64,000 nt of DNA from the NCBI RefSeq assembly GCF_902833145.1, contig NZ_CADFEN010000020.1, positions 1-64,000 of the forward strand, written 5' to 3'. This document shows positions 56,938 through 64,000 of this stretch, piece after piece. This DNA is from Burkholderia sp. BCC0506. GTDB lineage: Bacteria; Pseudomonadota; Gammaproteobacteria; Burkholderiales; Burkholderiaceae. The position numbers and the translations under genes are program-made. The notes under the pieces were generated by a model. That model was not told where the DNA came from and did not search any database. It worked only from the letters and a program-made list of their open reading frames with translations. Position 1 is the first letter of the stretch. Each line of letters starts with the position of its first letter.

Positions 56938-57378
56938 ATGACGACTTACAGCTTTCAGGACGTCGCGGCGACGATCGTCGGCCCGGGCGGTGCGTTCTCG
57001 CTCGGCTACGGCGAAGCGACTGCGGAAGAAGGCATCACGATCGTGCGCGCGGGCGATAAGAACACGATGACGATCGGCTCGGACGGCGAAGGCATGCACA
57101 GTCTGCATGCCGACAAGTCCGGGCAGGTCACGCTGCGCTACCTGAAGACCGCGCCGATCAACGCGAAGTTGATGGCGCTGTACGACGCGCAGTCGCTCGA
57201 CAGCCGCCTGTGGGGCAAGAACCTGATCGAGGTTCGGCAGACGGCGGCCGGTGACGTGCTGACCGCGCGCAGCTGCGCGTTCAAGAAGGCGCCGGACCTG
57301 AAGTACGCGAAGGACGGCGACATCGTCGAATGGGTCTTCGACTCGATCAAGATCGACAACATCTTAGGCACGTATTAG
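56938..57378 (+). CDS. Tail tube protein (DUF3277-like)
   Basis: 146 residues. TYSFQDVAATIVGPGGAFSLGYGEATAEEGITI...GEGMHSLHADKSGQVTLRYLKTAPINAKLMALYDAQ...KIDNILGTY fits the inner-tube protein that follows the sheath gene. Its stop overlaps the antisense HNH gene by four bases. Confidence 0.9.
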   Translation: MTTYSFQDVAATIVGPGGAFSLGYGEATAEEGITIVRAGDKNTMTIGSDGEGMHSLHADKSGQVTLRYLKTAPINAKLMALYDAQSLDSRLWGKNLIEVRQTAAGDVLTARSCAFKKAPDLKYAKDGDIVEWVFDSIKIDNILGTY

Positions 57379-57929
57379 GCGCGTTCGCGCTTGTGATCGA
57401 GCTTGGCGAACTCCCGGCGGGCGAAGATGGCGGCACCGCAGAAGGCAGCATGGGCTTCCGCTTCCGTTCCGTAGGTTCCGAGATAGACGTTCTCACCTCG
57501 ATGGCTCATCTGAGCAAGCCATCGATGGGGTCCGAGTTGTCGGACGCCGCGGGAGTTTTCCACGTCGAACACCGAGTTCGCCATGTTCTTCAGGCGCGTC
57601 GCCTCGCGGAGATTCGCGGCCTTGTTGTTGGTGCGGTCGCCGTCAACGTGATCAACCTCGGCTTCAGGGAAGCGGCCATGGTGTAGCGCAAACGCGATTC
57701 GGTGAGCATAGAACAGAACGCGTTTCCCGTTCTCATCCTTGAACGGCAACATCAAGTAGCCGTTCGCGACACGACCGCCTGCGACTTTGCCTGCGTACAG
57801 GCTGTTGAACCGCCGGCATACAGCCGCGGTGCTGAAGTGGGATTCGGGACGGGTGCGCCACGTCAATATCCCAGTGGCTGCATCGTAATTGAGGCACTCG
57901 CGCAGGTATTCGATAGGCAATTCACGCAT
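57375..57929 (-). CDS. HNH homing endonuclease with AP2 DNA-binding domain
   Basis: 184 residues, antisense within the tail operon. The HNH site reads EVDHVDGDRTNNKAANLREATRLKNMAN (about residues 92-119). The C-terminal GVRQLGPHRWLAQMSHRGENVYLGTYGTEAEAHAAFCGAA is an AP2 fold. A free-standing homing endonuclease inserted exactly between tube and chaperone genes. The ATG at 57929 is chosen; the track upstream to 58004 would overlap the chaperone leader. Confidence 0.9.
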   Translation of the reverse strand: MRELPIEYLRECLNYDAATGILTWRTRPESHFSTAAVCRRFNSLYAGKVAGGRVANGYLMLPFKDENGKRVLFYAHRIAFALHHGRFPEAEVDHVDGDRTNNKAANLREATRLKNMANSVFDVENSRGVRQLGPHRWLAQMSHRGENVYLGTYGTEAEAHAAFCGAAIFARREFAKLDHKRERA

Positions 57930-58006
57930 TGTTTTTCTAGGGTATATATGAACAAGGACATTGTCTATTTTGACGCTGAGCACGTCAATGTCGAGGGTCG
58001 CCAATC

Positions 58007-58567
58007 ATGACGACCGAAGTTCAACTCAACGGCACGCGATACGTGATCGGCAAGCTGAGCGCGATGCAGCAGTTCCACGTATCTCGGCGCATCGCGCCGA
58101 TCATCCCGCCGATGATCCCGGTGCTGATGAAGTTCTATGCCGAGCTCGAGCAGGCCGACGTAGCACGCGAGCAGGCGCGCGCGAACGCCGCGCTCGCGGC
58201 TCTCGAAGAAGCCGGTGGCACGGAAGCGCAGGACACCGCACCGCCGGCACCCGAGGCGGATCGCTCGCGCGAGCTCCTGTCGCTGGTCGACGCGATCGCG
58301 CCGGTGCTGCAGCCGTTCGCAGATGCGTTGGCCGGTCTGAAGGACGAGGACGCCGAATACGTCTTCGGCACGTGCCTGTCCGTTGTCGAGCGCTGGCAGG
58401 GGGCGGGCTGGGCGAAGGTCTGGAATACCGCTCACAAGACGTCGATGTTCGACGACATCGGCATCGACGTGATGCTGCCGCTCGTTGTGCGCGTGGTGGT
58501 GGCGAACCTCGGCCCTTTTATCAGCGGGCTGCTTACCAGCCAAGCGAGCAGCCCGGCGGCGACGTAG
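58007..58567 (+). CDS. Tail assembly chaperone, unshifted form
   Basis: 186 residues, MTTEVQLNGTRYVIGKLSAMQQFHVSRRIAPIIPPMIPVL..., helical with an acidic middle. Position between tube and tape measure and the built-in slippery sequence identify it as the short chaperone form that coats the tape measure during tail assembly. The frameshifted form leaves this frame after residue 171. Confidence 0.88.
   Translation: MTTEVQLNGTRYVIGKLSAMQQFHVSRRIAPIIPPMIPVLMKFYAELEQADVAREQARANAALAALEEAGGTEAQDTAPPAPEADRSRELLSLVDAIAPVLQPFADALAGLKDEDAEYVFGTCLSVVERWQGAGWAKVWNTAHKTSMFDDIGIDVMLPLVVRVVVANLGPFISGLLTSQASSPAAT
58513..58519 (+). promoter_or_regulatory. -1 ribosomal frameshift heptamer C_CCT_TTT
   Basis: CCCTTTT in the exact X_XXY_YYZ register of the chaperone frame (codons CCT 58514, TTT 58517). 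Slippage gives CCC TTT and continues as TAT CAG CGG... into the -1 frame, which stays open to 58749, right before the tape measure gene. Confidence 0.85.
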
Positions 58568-58749
58568 GCTGGATTCGCACGCTGCCCGGCGGTGAGGACT
58601 GGCTGCTCGCTCCGGTACATGCGCAGATGTGCCGGTACGAGTCGCTTCTCGACGGAACGCTCGGCCTGGCCGACGTTGCGCTCATGAACGATTCCCTCGC
58701 CGTCCGGGCGGACAACGAAGCGGCGTACCGCCGCAAGATGGAAAGATAA
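58519..58749 (+). CDS. Tail assembly chaperone frameshift extension
   Basis: A -1 frame coding stretch of 76 residues (YQRAAYQPSEQPGGDVGWIRTLPGG...) ending two bases before the tape measure ATG. There is no independent start with a ribosome site. Expected to be made only as the C-terminal part of a 247-residue fusion (171 + 76) by frameshifting at 58513-58519. The equivalent of lambda gpGT. Confidence 0.85.
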   Translation, partial: YQRAAYQPSEQPGGDVGWIRTLPGGEDWLLAPVHAQMCRYESLLDGTLGLADVALMNDSLAVRADNEAAYRRKMER

Positions 58750-58750
58750 A

Positions 58751-60934
58751 ATGGCTGATTCGGTCGTCATCCGCGAGTTCCTGGTCGCGCTCGGCTTCAA
58801 GGTCGACGAGAAGGGCCTGAAGAACTTCAAGGAAGGCGTCGAAGGCACGACCAAGGGCGTCAAGCAGTTGATCGCCACGGTGTCCGGCGCCGCGCTCACG
58901 GTGAGCGCGGGCGTCGCGGCATTCGCGTCGAAGCTCGAACGCCTGTACTTCGTGTCGCAGCGGACCGGCGCGTCGGCGACCAATCTGCGCGGCTTCGAGT
59001 TCGCCGCGCGCAACATGGGCGTCTCGGCCGAAGCGGCCACGGGCACGATTGAGAACCTTGCGCGCTTCCTGCGCAACAACCCGGCGGGCGAGGGCTATCT
59101 CGCGACGCTCGGCGTGCAGACGCGGAACGCAAACGGCGAGCTGCGCGACACGGTCGACATCATGTCCGACCTCGGGAAGTCGCTCGCGAACAAGCCGACG
59201 TGGCTTGCCAGCCAGTACGGCAACATTCTCGGCATCGACGAGAACCTGATGCTCGCGATGCGCAACGGGGACTTCGAGAAGCTCCTGGCGCAATACCGCG
59301 AGATGTCGAAGTCGACCGGGCTGGACAAGGCGGCCGACGACTCGCACCGCTTCATGACGCAGTTGCGTGGCCTCGGCACGTCGTTCGAGAACCTCGGCAT
59401 TCGCGTCGAGGGCGCGATGCTGCAGAAGATCGGGCCGCAGCTCGAGCGGTTCCAGCGTTGGATGGACGAGCACGGCGACGAGATCGCGAACCGGATCACG
59501 GAAATCGCAAACGCGGTCGTGAGAGCGGCCGCGGCGATGGGGCCACCGCTGGCGTGGCTTGCGGAAAAGTTCGTCGAGCTCGATCGGGGCACGGACGGCT
59601 GGTCCACGAAAATCTTGCTGCTTGGTGTAGCACTGAATGCCCTCGGCGTGTTTCGCATCGCTGGCGGCATCTGGAAGATGGTCGCGGCACTGCGCGCGGC
59701 CGGCGCGGCCACGACTGCCGCATCCGCAGCGGGTGGCGGATTGCTTTCCGTGCTCGGCAGCCTCGCTACGGCCGTGACCGCCGTCGGAGCTGCGTTTGCG
59801 GGTTGGAAGATCGGCGACGCACTGCGCGACAAGGTCGACGGCTTGATCACGCAATTGTCTGGCGGAAAGTACCGCTCGCTCTGGGACGTGCTGACCGGAA
59901 AGGATCGGCGCGGCCTCGGTGCGACCGGCGGCTACACGCAGGAGGAAATCGACAGCGTGAAGGACGGCGGCGGCGCGAAATTGACGCCACCGCGCGCCGA
60001 GCAGTCCCGGATGCCGGCGCCCTTGGTTACACCGGAGCCGGCTGCAACAGAGCCCGCCGAAGGTCCGCAGGAGCCTCCCGCGCGAATCTCAGATTCGCAA
60101 GATGCGACACCGCAACCTCAGCCTAGACGGTTCCCGCAGGCTCAACCGCCGATGTGGCCGCAGCCGGTACAGCAGCCAGTGGCACCTCCGTCGCCGGCAC
60201 CGCGGATCGAGAGGGTTGCGGTTCGCGACGACGGCGGTCTGGCTGGCCGTCTCGGCCAGTTGGCGGACACCGCGTTCGGCAAGTTGATCGCGCGCGGCGA
60301 GGGCGATTACAACAGCGTGAACCGCGGCGCGCGCGGCGGTTACCGCGCCGGCACCGAGAACCTCGAGGGCATGACGCTGGCGCAGGTGATGGCGGCGCAG
60401 CGCGCCGGGCAGTTCAACGCGGCGGGCCGATACCAGATCATCGGCAGCACACTGGCCGAGGCCGCACGCGGGTTGAAGCTGAACGGGTCCGAGATGTTCG
60501 ACCGGAAGCTGCAGGACCGGATCTTCGAGCAGTACCTCGTGCGCAACAAGCGTCGTGCGATCGCCGATTACGTCGAAGGGCGTAGCGACGACCTGCGCGG
60601 CGCTCTGCGCGCGGCGTCGCGCGAGTGGGCGAGCGTCGCAGACCCGGATACCGGTCGCAGCTACTACGCTGGCAAAGGCAACAACCGTGCGAGCATCACG
60701 GCCGCTGAAATGGCGGCCGCGCTGCGGAACACTCGCGCGACTTACCAGCCGCCGGCCACGCTGGTCGCGCAACCGGCAGCGCGCGGCGGCGCGGCGAAGG
60801 TCGAGCTGCACCAGTCCACGCAGATCCATGTGACTGGCGCTAGTGATCCTTCGGCGGCCGGCCGTGCGGTCGAGCGCGAGCAGCGCGCGGTGAACGCCGA
60901 TATGGTGCGCAACCTGCAGGGGGTAATCGCATGA
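58751..60934 (+). CDS. Tail tape measure protein with lysozyme-like domain
   Basis: 727 residues, short for a tape measure, so the tail should be short. Residues 1-230 are helical (FKVDEKGLKNFKEGVEGTTKGVKQLIATV...); membrane-active hydrophobic segments lie at about 290-360 (ILLLGVALNALGVFRIAGG, then Ala/Gly-rich). A Pro-rich linker spans about 415-490. Residues about 505-640 (IARGEGDYNSVNRGARGG..., EGMTLAQVMAAQRAGQFNAAGRYQIIGSTLAEAARG) form a lysozyme-like domain with Glu517 as the likely catalytic acid, for local wall opening at DNA entry. Stop overlaps the next gene. Confidence 0.85.
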   Translation: MADSVVIREFLVALGFKVDEKGLKNFKEGVEGTTKGVKQLIATVSGAALTVSAGVAAFASKLERLYFVSQRTGASATNLRGFEFAARNMGVSAEAATGTIENLARFLRNNPAGEGYLATLGVQTRNANGELRDTVDIMSDLGKSLANKPTWLASQYGNILGIDENLMLAMRNGDFEKLLAQYREMSKSTGLDKAADDSHRFMTQLRGLGTSFENLGIRVEGAMLQKIGPQLERFQRWMDEHGDEIANRITEIANAVVRAAAAMGPPLAWLAEKFVELDRGTDGWSTKILLLGVALNALGVFRIAGGIWKMVAALRAAGAATTAASAAGGGLLSVLGSLATAVTAVGAAFAGWKIGDALRDKVDGLITQLSGGKYRSLWDVLTGKDRRGLGATGGYTQEEIDSVKDGGGAKLTPPRAEQSRMPAPLVTPEPAATEPAEGPQEPPARISDSQDATPQPQPRRFPQAQPPMWPQPVQQPVAPPSPAPRIERVAVRDDGGLAGRLGQLADTAFGKLIARGEGDYNSVNRGARGGYRAGTENLEGMTLAQVMAAQRAGQFNAAGRYQIIGSTLAEAARGLKLNGSEMFDRKLQDRIFEQYLVRNKRRAIADYVEGRSDDLRGALRAASREWASVADPDTGRSYYAGKGNNRASITAAEMAAALRNTRATYQPPATLVAQPAARGGAAKVELHQSTQIHVTGASDPSAAGRAVEREQRAVNADMVRNLQGVIA

Positions 60935-61506
60935 TCCTCGACATGATCATGATCTCGCCGAAGATGATCGGCAGTATTACGGTGCAGGTCGCGATCGAAG
61001 AGGTCTACAACGATGAGCTGACGATCACCGAGCATCCGGTTGAGCAAGGGGCGGAGATCACCGATCACGCTTTCAAGCGCCAGCCGGATCTCTCGATGCG
61101 GTGCGGCTGGAGCAACGCGGACTATGAAGCGCTGCTCGGTGCGGCGGAGGCGACGTTCGACGGCGGCGGCTTGCCGTCTGCGCAGTACGTCAATGCGATC
61201 TATTCGCAGCTCCTCGCGCTGCAGCAGGCGCGCACGCCGTTCGACGTCACGACGAGCCGCCGGACCTACCAGAACATGCTGCTGCAGGGGCTGCGGCTGA
61301 CCACTGACGAGAAGACGTCGAGCGCGCTGATCCTGACGGCGACGCTCAAGCAGATCCGCATCGTGTCGACGCAGGTGACGAAACTGCCGCCGCGCGAGAA
61401 TCAGGCCGACCCGGCATCGACGGCCGAGACCGGCAACGGTGGTACGAAGGCCGCCATGCCGGCGACGCCAGCGCCGGGCGGCGCGGTACCGCCGGGGAGT
61501 ATGTGA
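60931..61506 (+). CDS. Baseplate/distal tail (Dit-like) protein
   Basis: 191 residues. MISPKMIGSITVQVAIEEVYNDELTITEHPVEQGAEITDHAFKRQPDLSMRCGW is typical of the Dit-like first baseplate protein placed after the tape measure. The C-terminus is Pro/Ala-rich. ATGA overlaps on both sides. Confidence 0.8.
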   Translation: MILDMIMISPKMIGSITVQVAIEEVYNDELTITEHPVEQGAEITDHAFKRQPDLSMRCGWSNADYEALLGAAEATFDGGGLPSAQYVNAIYSQLLALQQARTPFDVTTSRRTYQNMLLQGLRLTTDEKTSSALILTATLKQIRIVSTQVTKLPPRENQADPASTAETGNGGTKAAMPATPAPGGAVPPGSM

Positions 61507-61823
61507 TGCCGAGCTTCTTCGAGATTCCGTTTTCGCCGCGCCCCGAGCGCTTCACGGTCACGCTTAGCGGGACCGACTACCGTCTGACCGTCCAGTACCG
61601 CAAGGCCGGCGGCGCGGGGTGGGTGCTCGACGTCGCGGACGCGCAGGACAACCCGTTGGTGTCCGGCATCCCGCTGGTGACCGGCATCGACCTGCTTGGC
61701 CAGTACAAGCACCTGGGGTTCCAAGGGCGGCTATGGGTGCAGGGCGCCGCTGATCCGGACGACGTTCCGACGTACGAGGATCTCGGCATTGGATCGCACG
61801 TTTTCTGGGTGACGGATCAATGA
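61506..61823 (+). CDS. Baseplate plug protein (DUF6983-like)
   Basis: 105 residues. FEIPFSPRPERFTVTLSGTDYRLTVQYRKAGGAGWVLDVADAQDNPLVSGIPLVTGIDLLGQY is the plug-family pattern. Sits between Dit-like and hub genes. Confidence 0.82.
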   Translation: MPSFFEIPFSPRPERFTVTLSGTDYRLTVQYRKAGGAGWVLDVADAQDNPLVSGIPLVTGIDLLGQYKHLGFQGRLWVQGAADPDDVPTYEDLGIGSHVFWVTDQ

Positions 61824-62788
61824 GCGTTCAGCAGTTCGGCCGGAAGGTATCGCTGGTCATCGGCTTCGATAGCGGCGATTCGCTCGATCTGTCCGAGCTG
61901 CGGATCGTGTTCCGCGTACAGCGGGGCGACCTGCAGACGCCGAACTCGGCGCGGATCCGGGTCTACAACGTGTCCGCGACGACGGCGCGGCGCGCGCAGA
62001 AGGAATTCACGCGCGTCGTCCTGCAGGCCGGCTATGAGGGCAACTACGGGATTATCTTCGACGGGCAGATCAAGCAGGTGCGGCGCGGGCGCGAGAGCCA
62101 GACCGATACGTTCCTCGACATCACCGCGGCGGACGGCGACTCGGCGTACAACTTCGCCGTGGTCAACACGACGCTATCGGCCGGGTCGACGCCCGCGGAT
62201 CACGTAGCGGCAGCATGCACTGCGATGAGCCCGTATGGCGTGCAGCAGGGATACTTGCCCGAACTACCGTCGAACCCGCTGCCGCGCGGGAAGGTGATGT
62301 TCGGAATGGCGCGCGACTTCATGCGATGGACCGCGCGAACCACGCAGACGGTCTGGAGCATCCAGGACGGGAAGGTCGTGTTGGTGCCGGAAACGGCGTA
62401 TATGCCAGGCGAGATCCCGGTGATCACTTCCGCGACCGGCATGGTCGGGCTGCCGCAGCAGACCGCGAACGGCATCGAGGTGAAGATGTTGCTGAACCCC
62501 AGCGTGAAGATCGGTCGGCTGATCTGTCTGGACAACGCGAGCATCCAGCAGTACGAGTACAGCTTGAACGTCGGCCAGCAGGCCAAGAACGAGCGGATCG
62601 AGATGCAGGCGAAGCTGCAGGACGACGGTTTCTACTACGTGATGCTCGCGGAGGTGGGCGGCGATACGCGCGGTGAAGAGTGGTACACGAGAGTGACCTG
62701 CCTGGCGGCCGACGTGACGGTGCTGCCCGATTCCTTCAGGGACAAAGCTGCGGTTCCGTCAGCCGACGTGATCAAGCGGTTCGGCTAA
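61820..62788 (+). CDS. Baseplate hub protein
   Basis: 322 residues. KVSLVIGFDSGDSLDLSELRIVFRVQRGDLQTPNSARIRVYNVSATTARRAQKEF and a central LDITAADGDSAYNFAVVNTTLSAGSTPADHVAAAC fit T4 gp27-type hub proteins of this phage class. Trimeric hub under the tape measure. Its stop overlaps the antisense moron by four bases. Confidence 0.83.
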   Translation: MSVQQFGRKVSLVIGFDSGDSLDLSELRIVFRVQRGDLQTPNSARIRVYNVSATTARRAQKEFTRVVLQAGYEGNYGIIFDGQIKQVRRGRESQTDTFLDITAADGDSAYNFAVVNTTLSAGSTPADHVAAACTAMSPYGVQQGYLPELPSNPLPRGKVMFGMARDFMRWTARTTQTVWSIQDGKVVLVPETAYMPGEIPVITSATGMVGLPQQTANGIEVKMLLNPSVKIGRLICLDNASIQQYEYSLNVGQQAKNERIEMQAKLQDDGFYYVMLAEVGGDTRGEEWYTRVTCLAADVTVLPDSFRDKAAVPSADVIKRFG

Positions 62789-63330
62789 CGCAGTTCCTTC
62801 TGATACTGCGAGATGCTTTTGCCGAATTCGTCCGGAGTGATCGCGCGTTTCACGAACCTTCCTGAGCCGTCGTTGAGAATTTTCACCTCTGCGTAGTTGA
62901 TCAGTGAATCTTGGCGACTGTTTCCGAACTTCGTGACGATTAGAACGGAATCATTGACCGGGCTGAGCACTTTTCCCCAGCACGCGGCGACGAGGGCTCG
63001 ACCATATAACGATTCGGCCGCCCGCATGTTGGGCGCATCGGTGATAGGTAGGCGACACGGCATGTTTCTGTAGAGGATCGAGCTCATTGCCGAGCGAGGG
63101 ATCGTGTCTTCGACGGTTTTCGCGAATACGTAGGCCGACTGTCCAATGGTTGAGCGATCAAATGACCTCGCGCGGATAGCTGCGTCTTCCTGCTCCTGAG
63201 CGATTTTCCATTTCGGCACCTCGTTCTGTTCGGCCGCGAACGCTCGATTCTTCGCGATCAAATCCTCAACGTCAGCGGCTTGAACGTAGCCGGCAGTCAT
63301 TGCCAGCACGGCTGCAACAAACAGTTTCAT
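62785..63330 (-). CDS. Secreted/periplasmic protein moron (lysogenic conversion candidate)
   Basis: 181 residues with a clear signal peptide MKLFVAAVLAMTAGYVQA|AD. The mature part is helical then beta-rich (DLIAKNRAFAAEQNEVPKWKIAQ..., then YAEVKILNDGSGRFVKRA) with Cys92 and Cys117 that could pair. AT-richer and antisense within the baseplate operon, replacing the normal hub-to-gp138 junction. No family recognised. Could be expressed from the lysogen. Confidence 0.75.
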   Translation of the reverse strand: MKLFVAAVLAMTAGYVQAADVEDLIAKNRAFAAEQNEVPKWKIAQEQEDAAIRARSFDRSTIGQSAYVFAKTVEDTIPRSAMSSILYRNMPCRLPITDAPNMRAAESLYGRALVAACWGKVLSPVNDSVLIVTKFGNSRQDSLINYAEVKILNDGSGRFVKRAITPDEFGKSISQYQKELR

Positions 63331-63340
63331 ATCGAAGTCC

Positions 63341-64000
63341 ATGGATAGACGTGAAAGGGTAGGCGACCCGGAGGTCGCCTTGCGTGAAGCGTTCGACGGC
63401 GTACGCGCGGGCATCTGGACAGCGATGCCCGGCATTATCCAGTCGTTCGAAAGCGCGGCCGACCGACCGCCGACGTGCAGCGTCCAGCCGGCCATCAAGG
63501 CGCTGGTGCGCGGCATCGATGGCACGATCCAGAGCGTCGCGCTGCCGCTGCTGGTCGACTGCCCGGTCCAGTTCCCCGCCGGCGGAAATTGTACGTTGAC
63601 GTTCCCGGTCACGCCCGGCGACGAGTGCCTCGTCGTGTTCGCCTCGCGCTGCATCGACGCCTGGTGGCAGTCGGGCGGCGTGCAGGAGCAGGCGGAGCTG
63701 CGCATGCACGACCTGTCGGACGGATTCGTGCTACTCGGCTTTCGGTCGCGGCCGCGCGCGCTCGCCGGCGTCAGCGGCAGTTCGACGCAGCTGCGCAGCG
63801 ACGACGGCGCGACGTACATCGACCTGAACCCAACGCTGCAGAAGGTCAAGATCGTCGCGCCGGGCGGCTTCGATGTCGTCGCGCCGCTGTCGACGTTCTC
63901 GGCGGCCGTGACGATCACCGGGCTGCTGACGTTCGTCGGTGGGATGGTCGGCAGCGCGGCGAGCGGTGCCGCCGCGGTGTTCAACGGCATCCTCAACGTG
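63341..64000 (+). CDS. Baseplate spike/assembly protein (Gp138/GpV-like), N-terminal part
   Basis: 220 codons, open at the right edge. EAFDGVRAGIWTAMPGIIQSFESAADRPPTCSVQPAIKALVRG...PLLVDCPVQFPAGGNCTLTFPVTPGDECLVVFASRCIDAWWQSGG is the Gp138 N-terminal OB-fold domain. LRSDDGATYIDLNPTLQKVKIVAPGGFDVVAPLSTFSA begins the beta-helix. Punctures the outer membrane. ATG 63341 lies ten bases from the divergent moron start. Confidence 0.88.
   Translation, partial: MDRRERVGDPEVALREAFDGVRAGIWTAMPGIIQSFESAADRPPTCSVQPAIKALVRGIDGTIQSVALPLLVDCPVQFPAGGNCTLTFPVTPGDECLVVFASRCIDAWWQSGGVQEQAELRMHDLSDGFVLLGFRSRPRALAGVSGSSTQLRSDDGATYIDLNPTLQKVKIVAPGGFDVVAPLSTFSAAVTITGLLTFVGGMVGSAASGAAAVFNGILNV

Larger units (their letters stand above)
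15600..64000. mobile_element. Temperate myovirus-type prophage (left end to mid-baseplate genes)
   Basis: Contiguous integrase, Xis-like, recombination, immunity, replication, terminase, capsid, contractile tail and baseplate genes in lambdoid order, integrated at tRNA-His. The right end lies outside the window. Structural genes are of the DUF1073 portal / DUF2184 capsid / DUF3383 sheath type. All core genes look intact, so the prophage may be functional. Confidence 0.93.

Noticed and set aside
54766-57108. 780-codon leftward open frame
   Set aside because: Antisense of neck, sheath and tube genes; composition of a shadow frame.

Overview
The window reads as high-G+C betaproteobacterial DNA, most like Burkholderia (probably the B. 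cepacia complex). That placement is inference from the style of the housekeeping proteins and from codon bias. Bases 1 to about 15,600 are ordinary chromosome. From the 3' half of a tRNA-His gene to the right edge (64,000) the sequence is one temperate, contractile-tailed (myovirus-type) prophage. Its right end, including attR, probable tail fibres and the lysis genes, lies outside the window.

Chromosomal part: the C-terminal end of a transposase at the left edge; a GntR/FadR-family regulator and a Gfo/Idh/MocA oxidoreductase; a leftward polar amino-acid (cystine-type) ABC pair with binding protein and permease but no ATPase; a leftward nudix-aat-bpt-pyrD cluster carrying both N-end-rule aminoacyl transferases; initiator tRNA-fMet; a rightward run of UPF0303, an SMR efflux protein and a 3-hydroxyisobutyryl-CoA hydrolase-like enzyme; a sulfonate cluster ssuD-ssuC-ssuB-ssuF-like without ssuA or ssuE; two small unknown genes; dusA; and tRNA-His, the likely integration target.

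Prophage left arm (15.7-35.5 kb, mostly leftward): a TIR-domain protein lies between the att side and the integrase, a usual place for accessory or defence genes. Then come the integrase, an Xis-like protein and a long chain of small genes coupled by ATGA/GTGA overlaps. The chain includes a cytosine methyltransferase with six tandem repeats, an SbcC/Rad50-like ATPase, a protein joining an RMF-like segment to an FtsK-gamma-like winged helix, a RecT-like annealing protein and a Cas4/RecB-like nuclease. Rightward AT-richer gene pairs interrupt the chain and look like morons.

Control region (35.5-37.9 kb): five copies of a 14-bp near-palindrome form OL (two sites over a consensus pL) and OR (three sites between cI and cro). 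The cI-type repressor has only an HTH domain and no LexA-type peptidase domain. A perfect LexA box stands in front of a small gene that converges on and overlaps cI, which suggests SOS induction through an antirepressor or through antisense transcription. The pL leader holds a 17-bp inverted repeat enclosing three hairpins.

Right early arm (36.9-44.0 kb): cro, a CII-like gene, a DNA methyltransferase, a PP-loop sulfurtransferase-like protein, a DUF1376-type replication protein whose coding sequence carries a phased TTCCNNNGGAA iteron array (candidate replication origin), RusA, and a Q-like late regulator followed at once by a consensus promoter and a terminator (candidate pR'/tR').

Late genes (44.5-64 kb): metallopeptidase, terminase subunits, portal, Mu gpF-like head protein, protease/scaffold, cement protein, capsid, connectors, sheath, tube, tail chaperone with a -1 frameshift heptamer, tape measure with a lysozyme-like domain, and baseplate proteins. 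An HNH homing endonuclease and a secreted-protein moron are inserted antisense in this operon.
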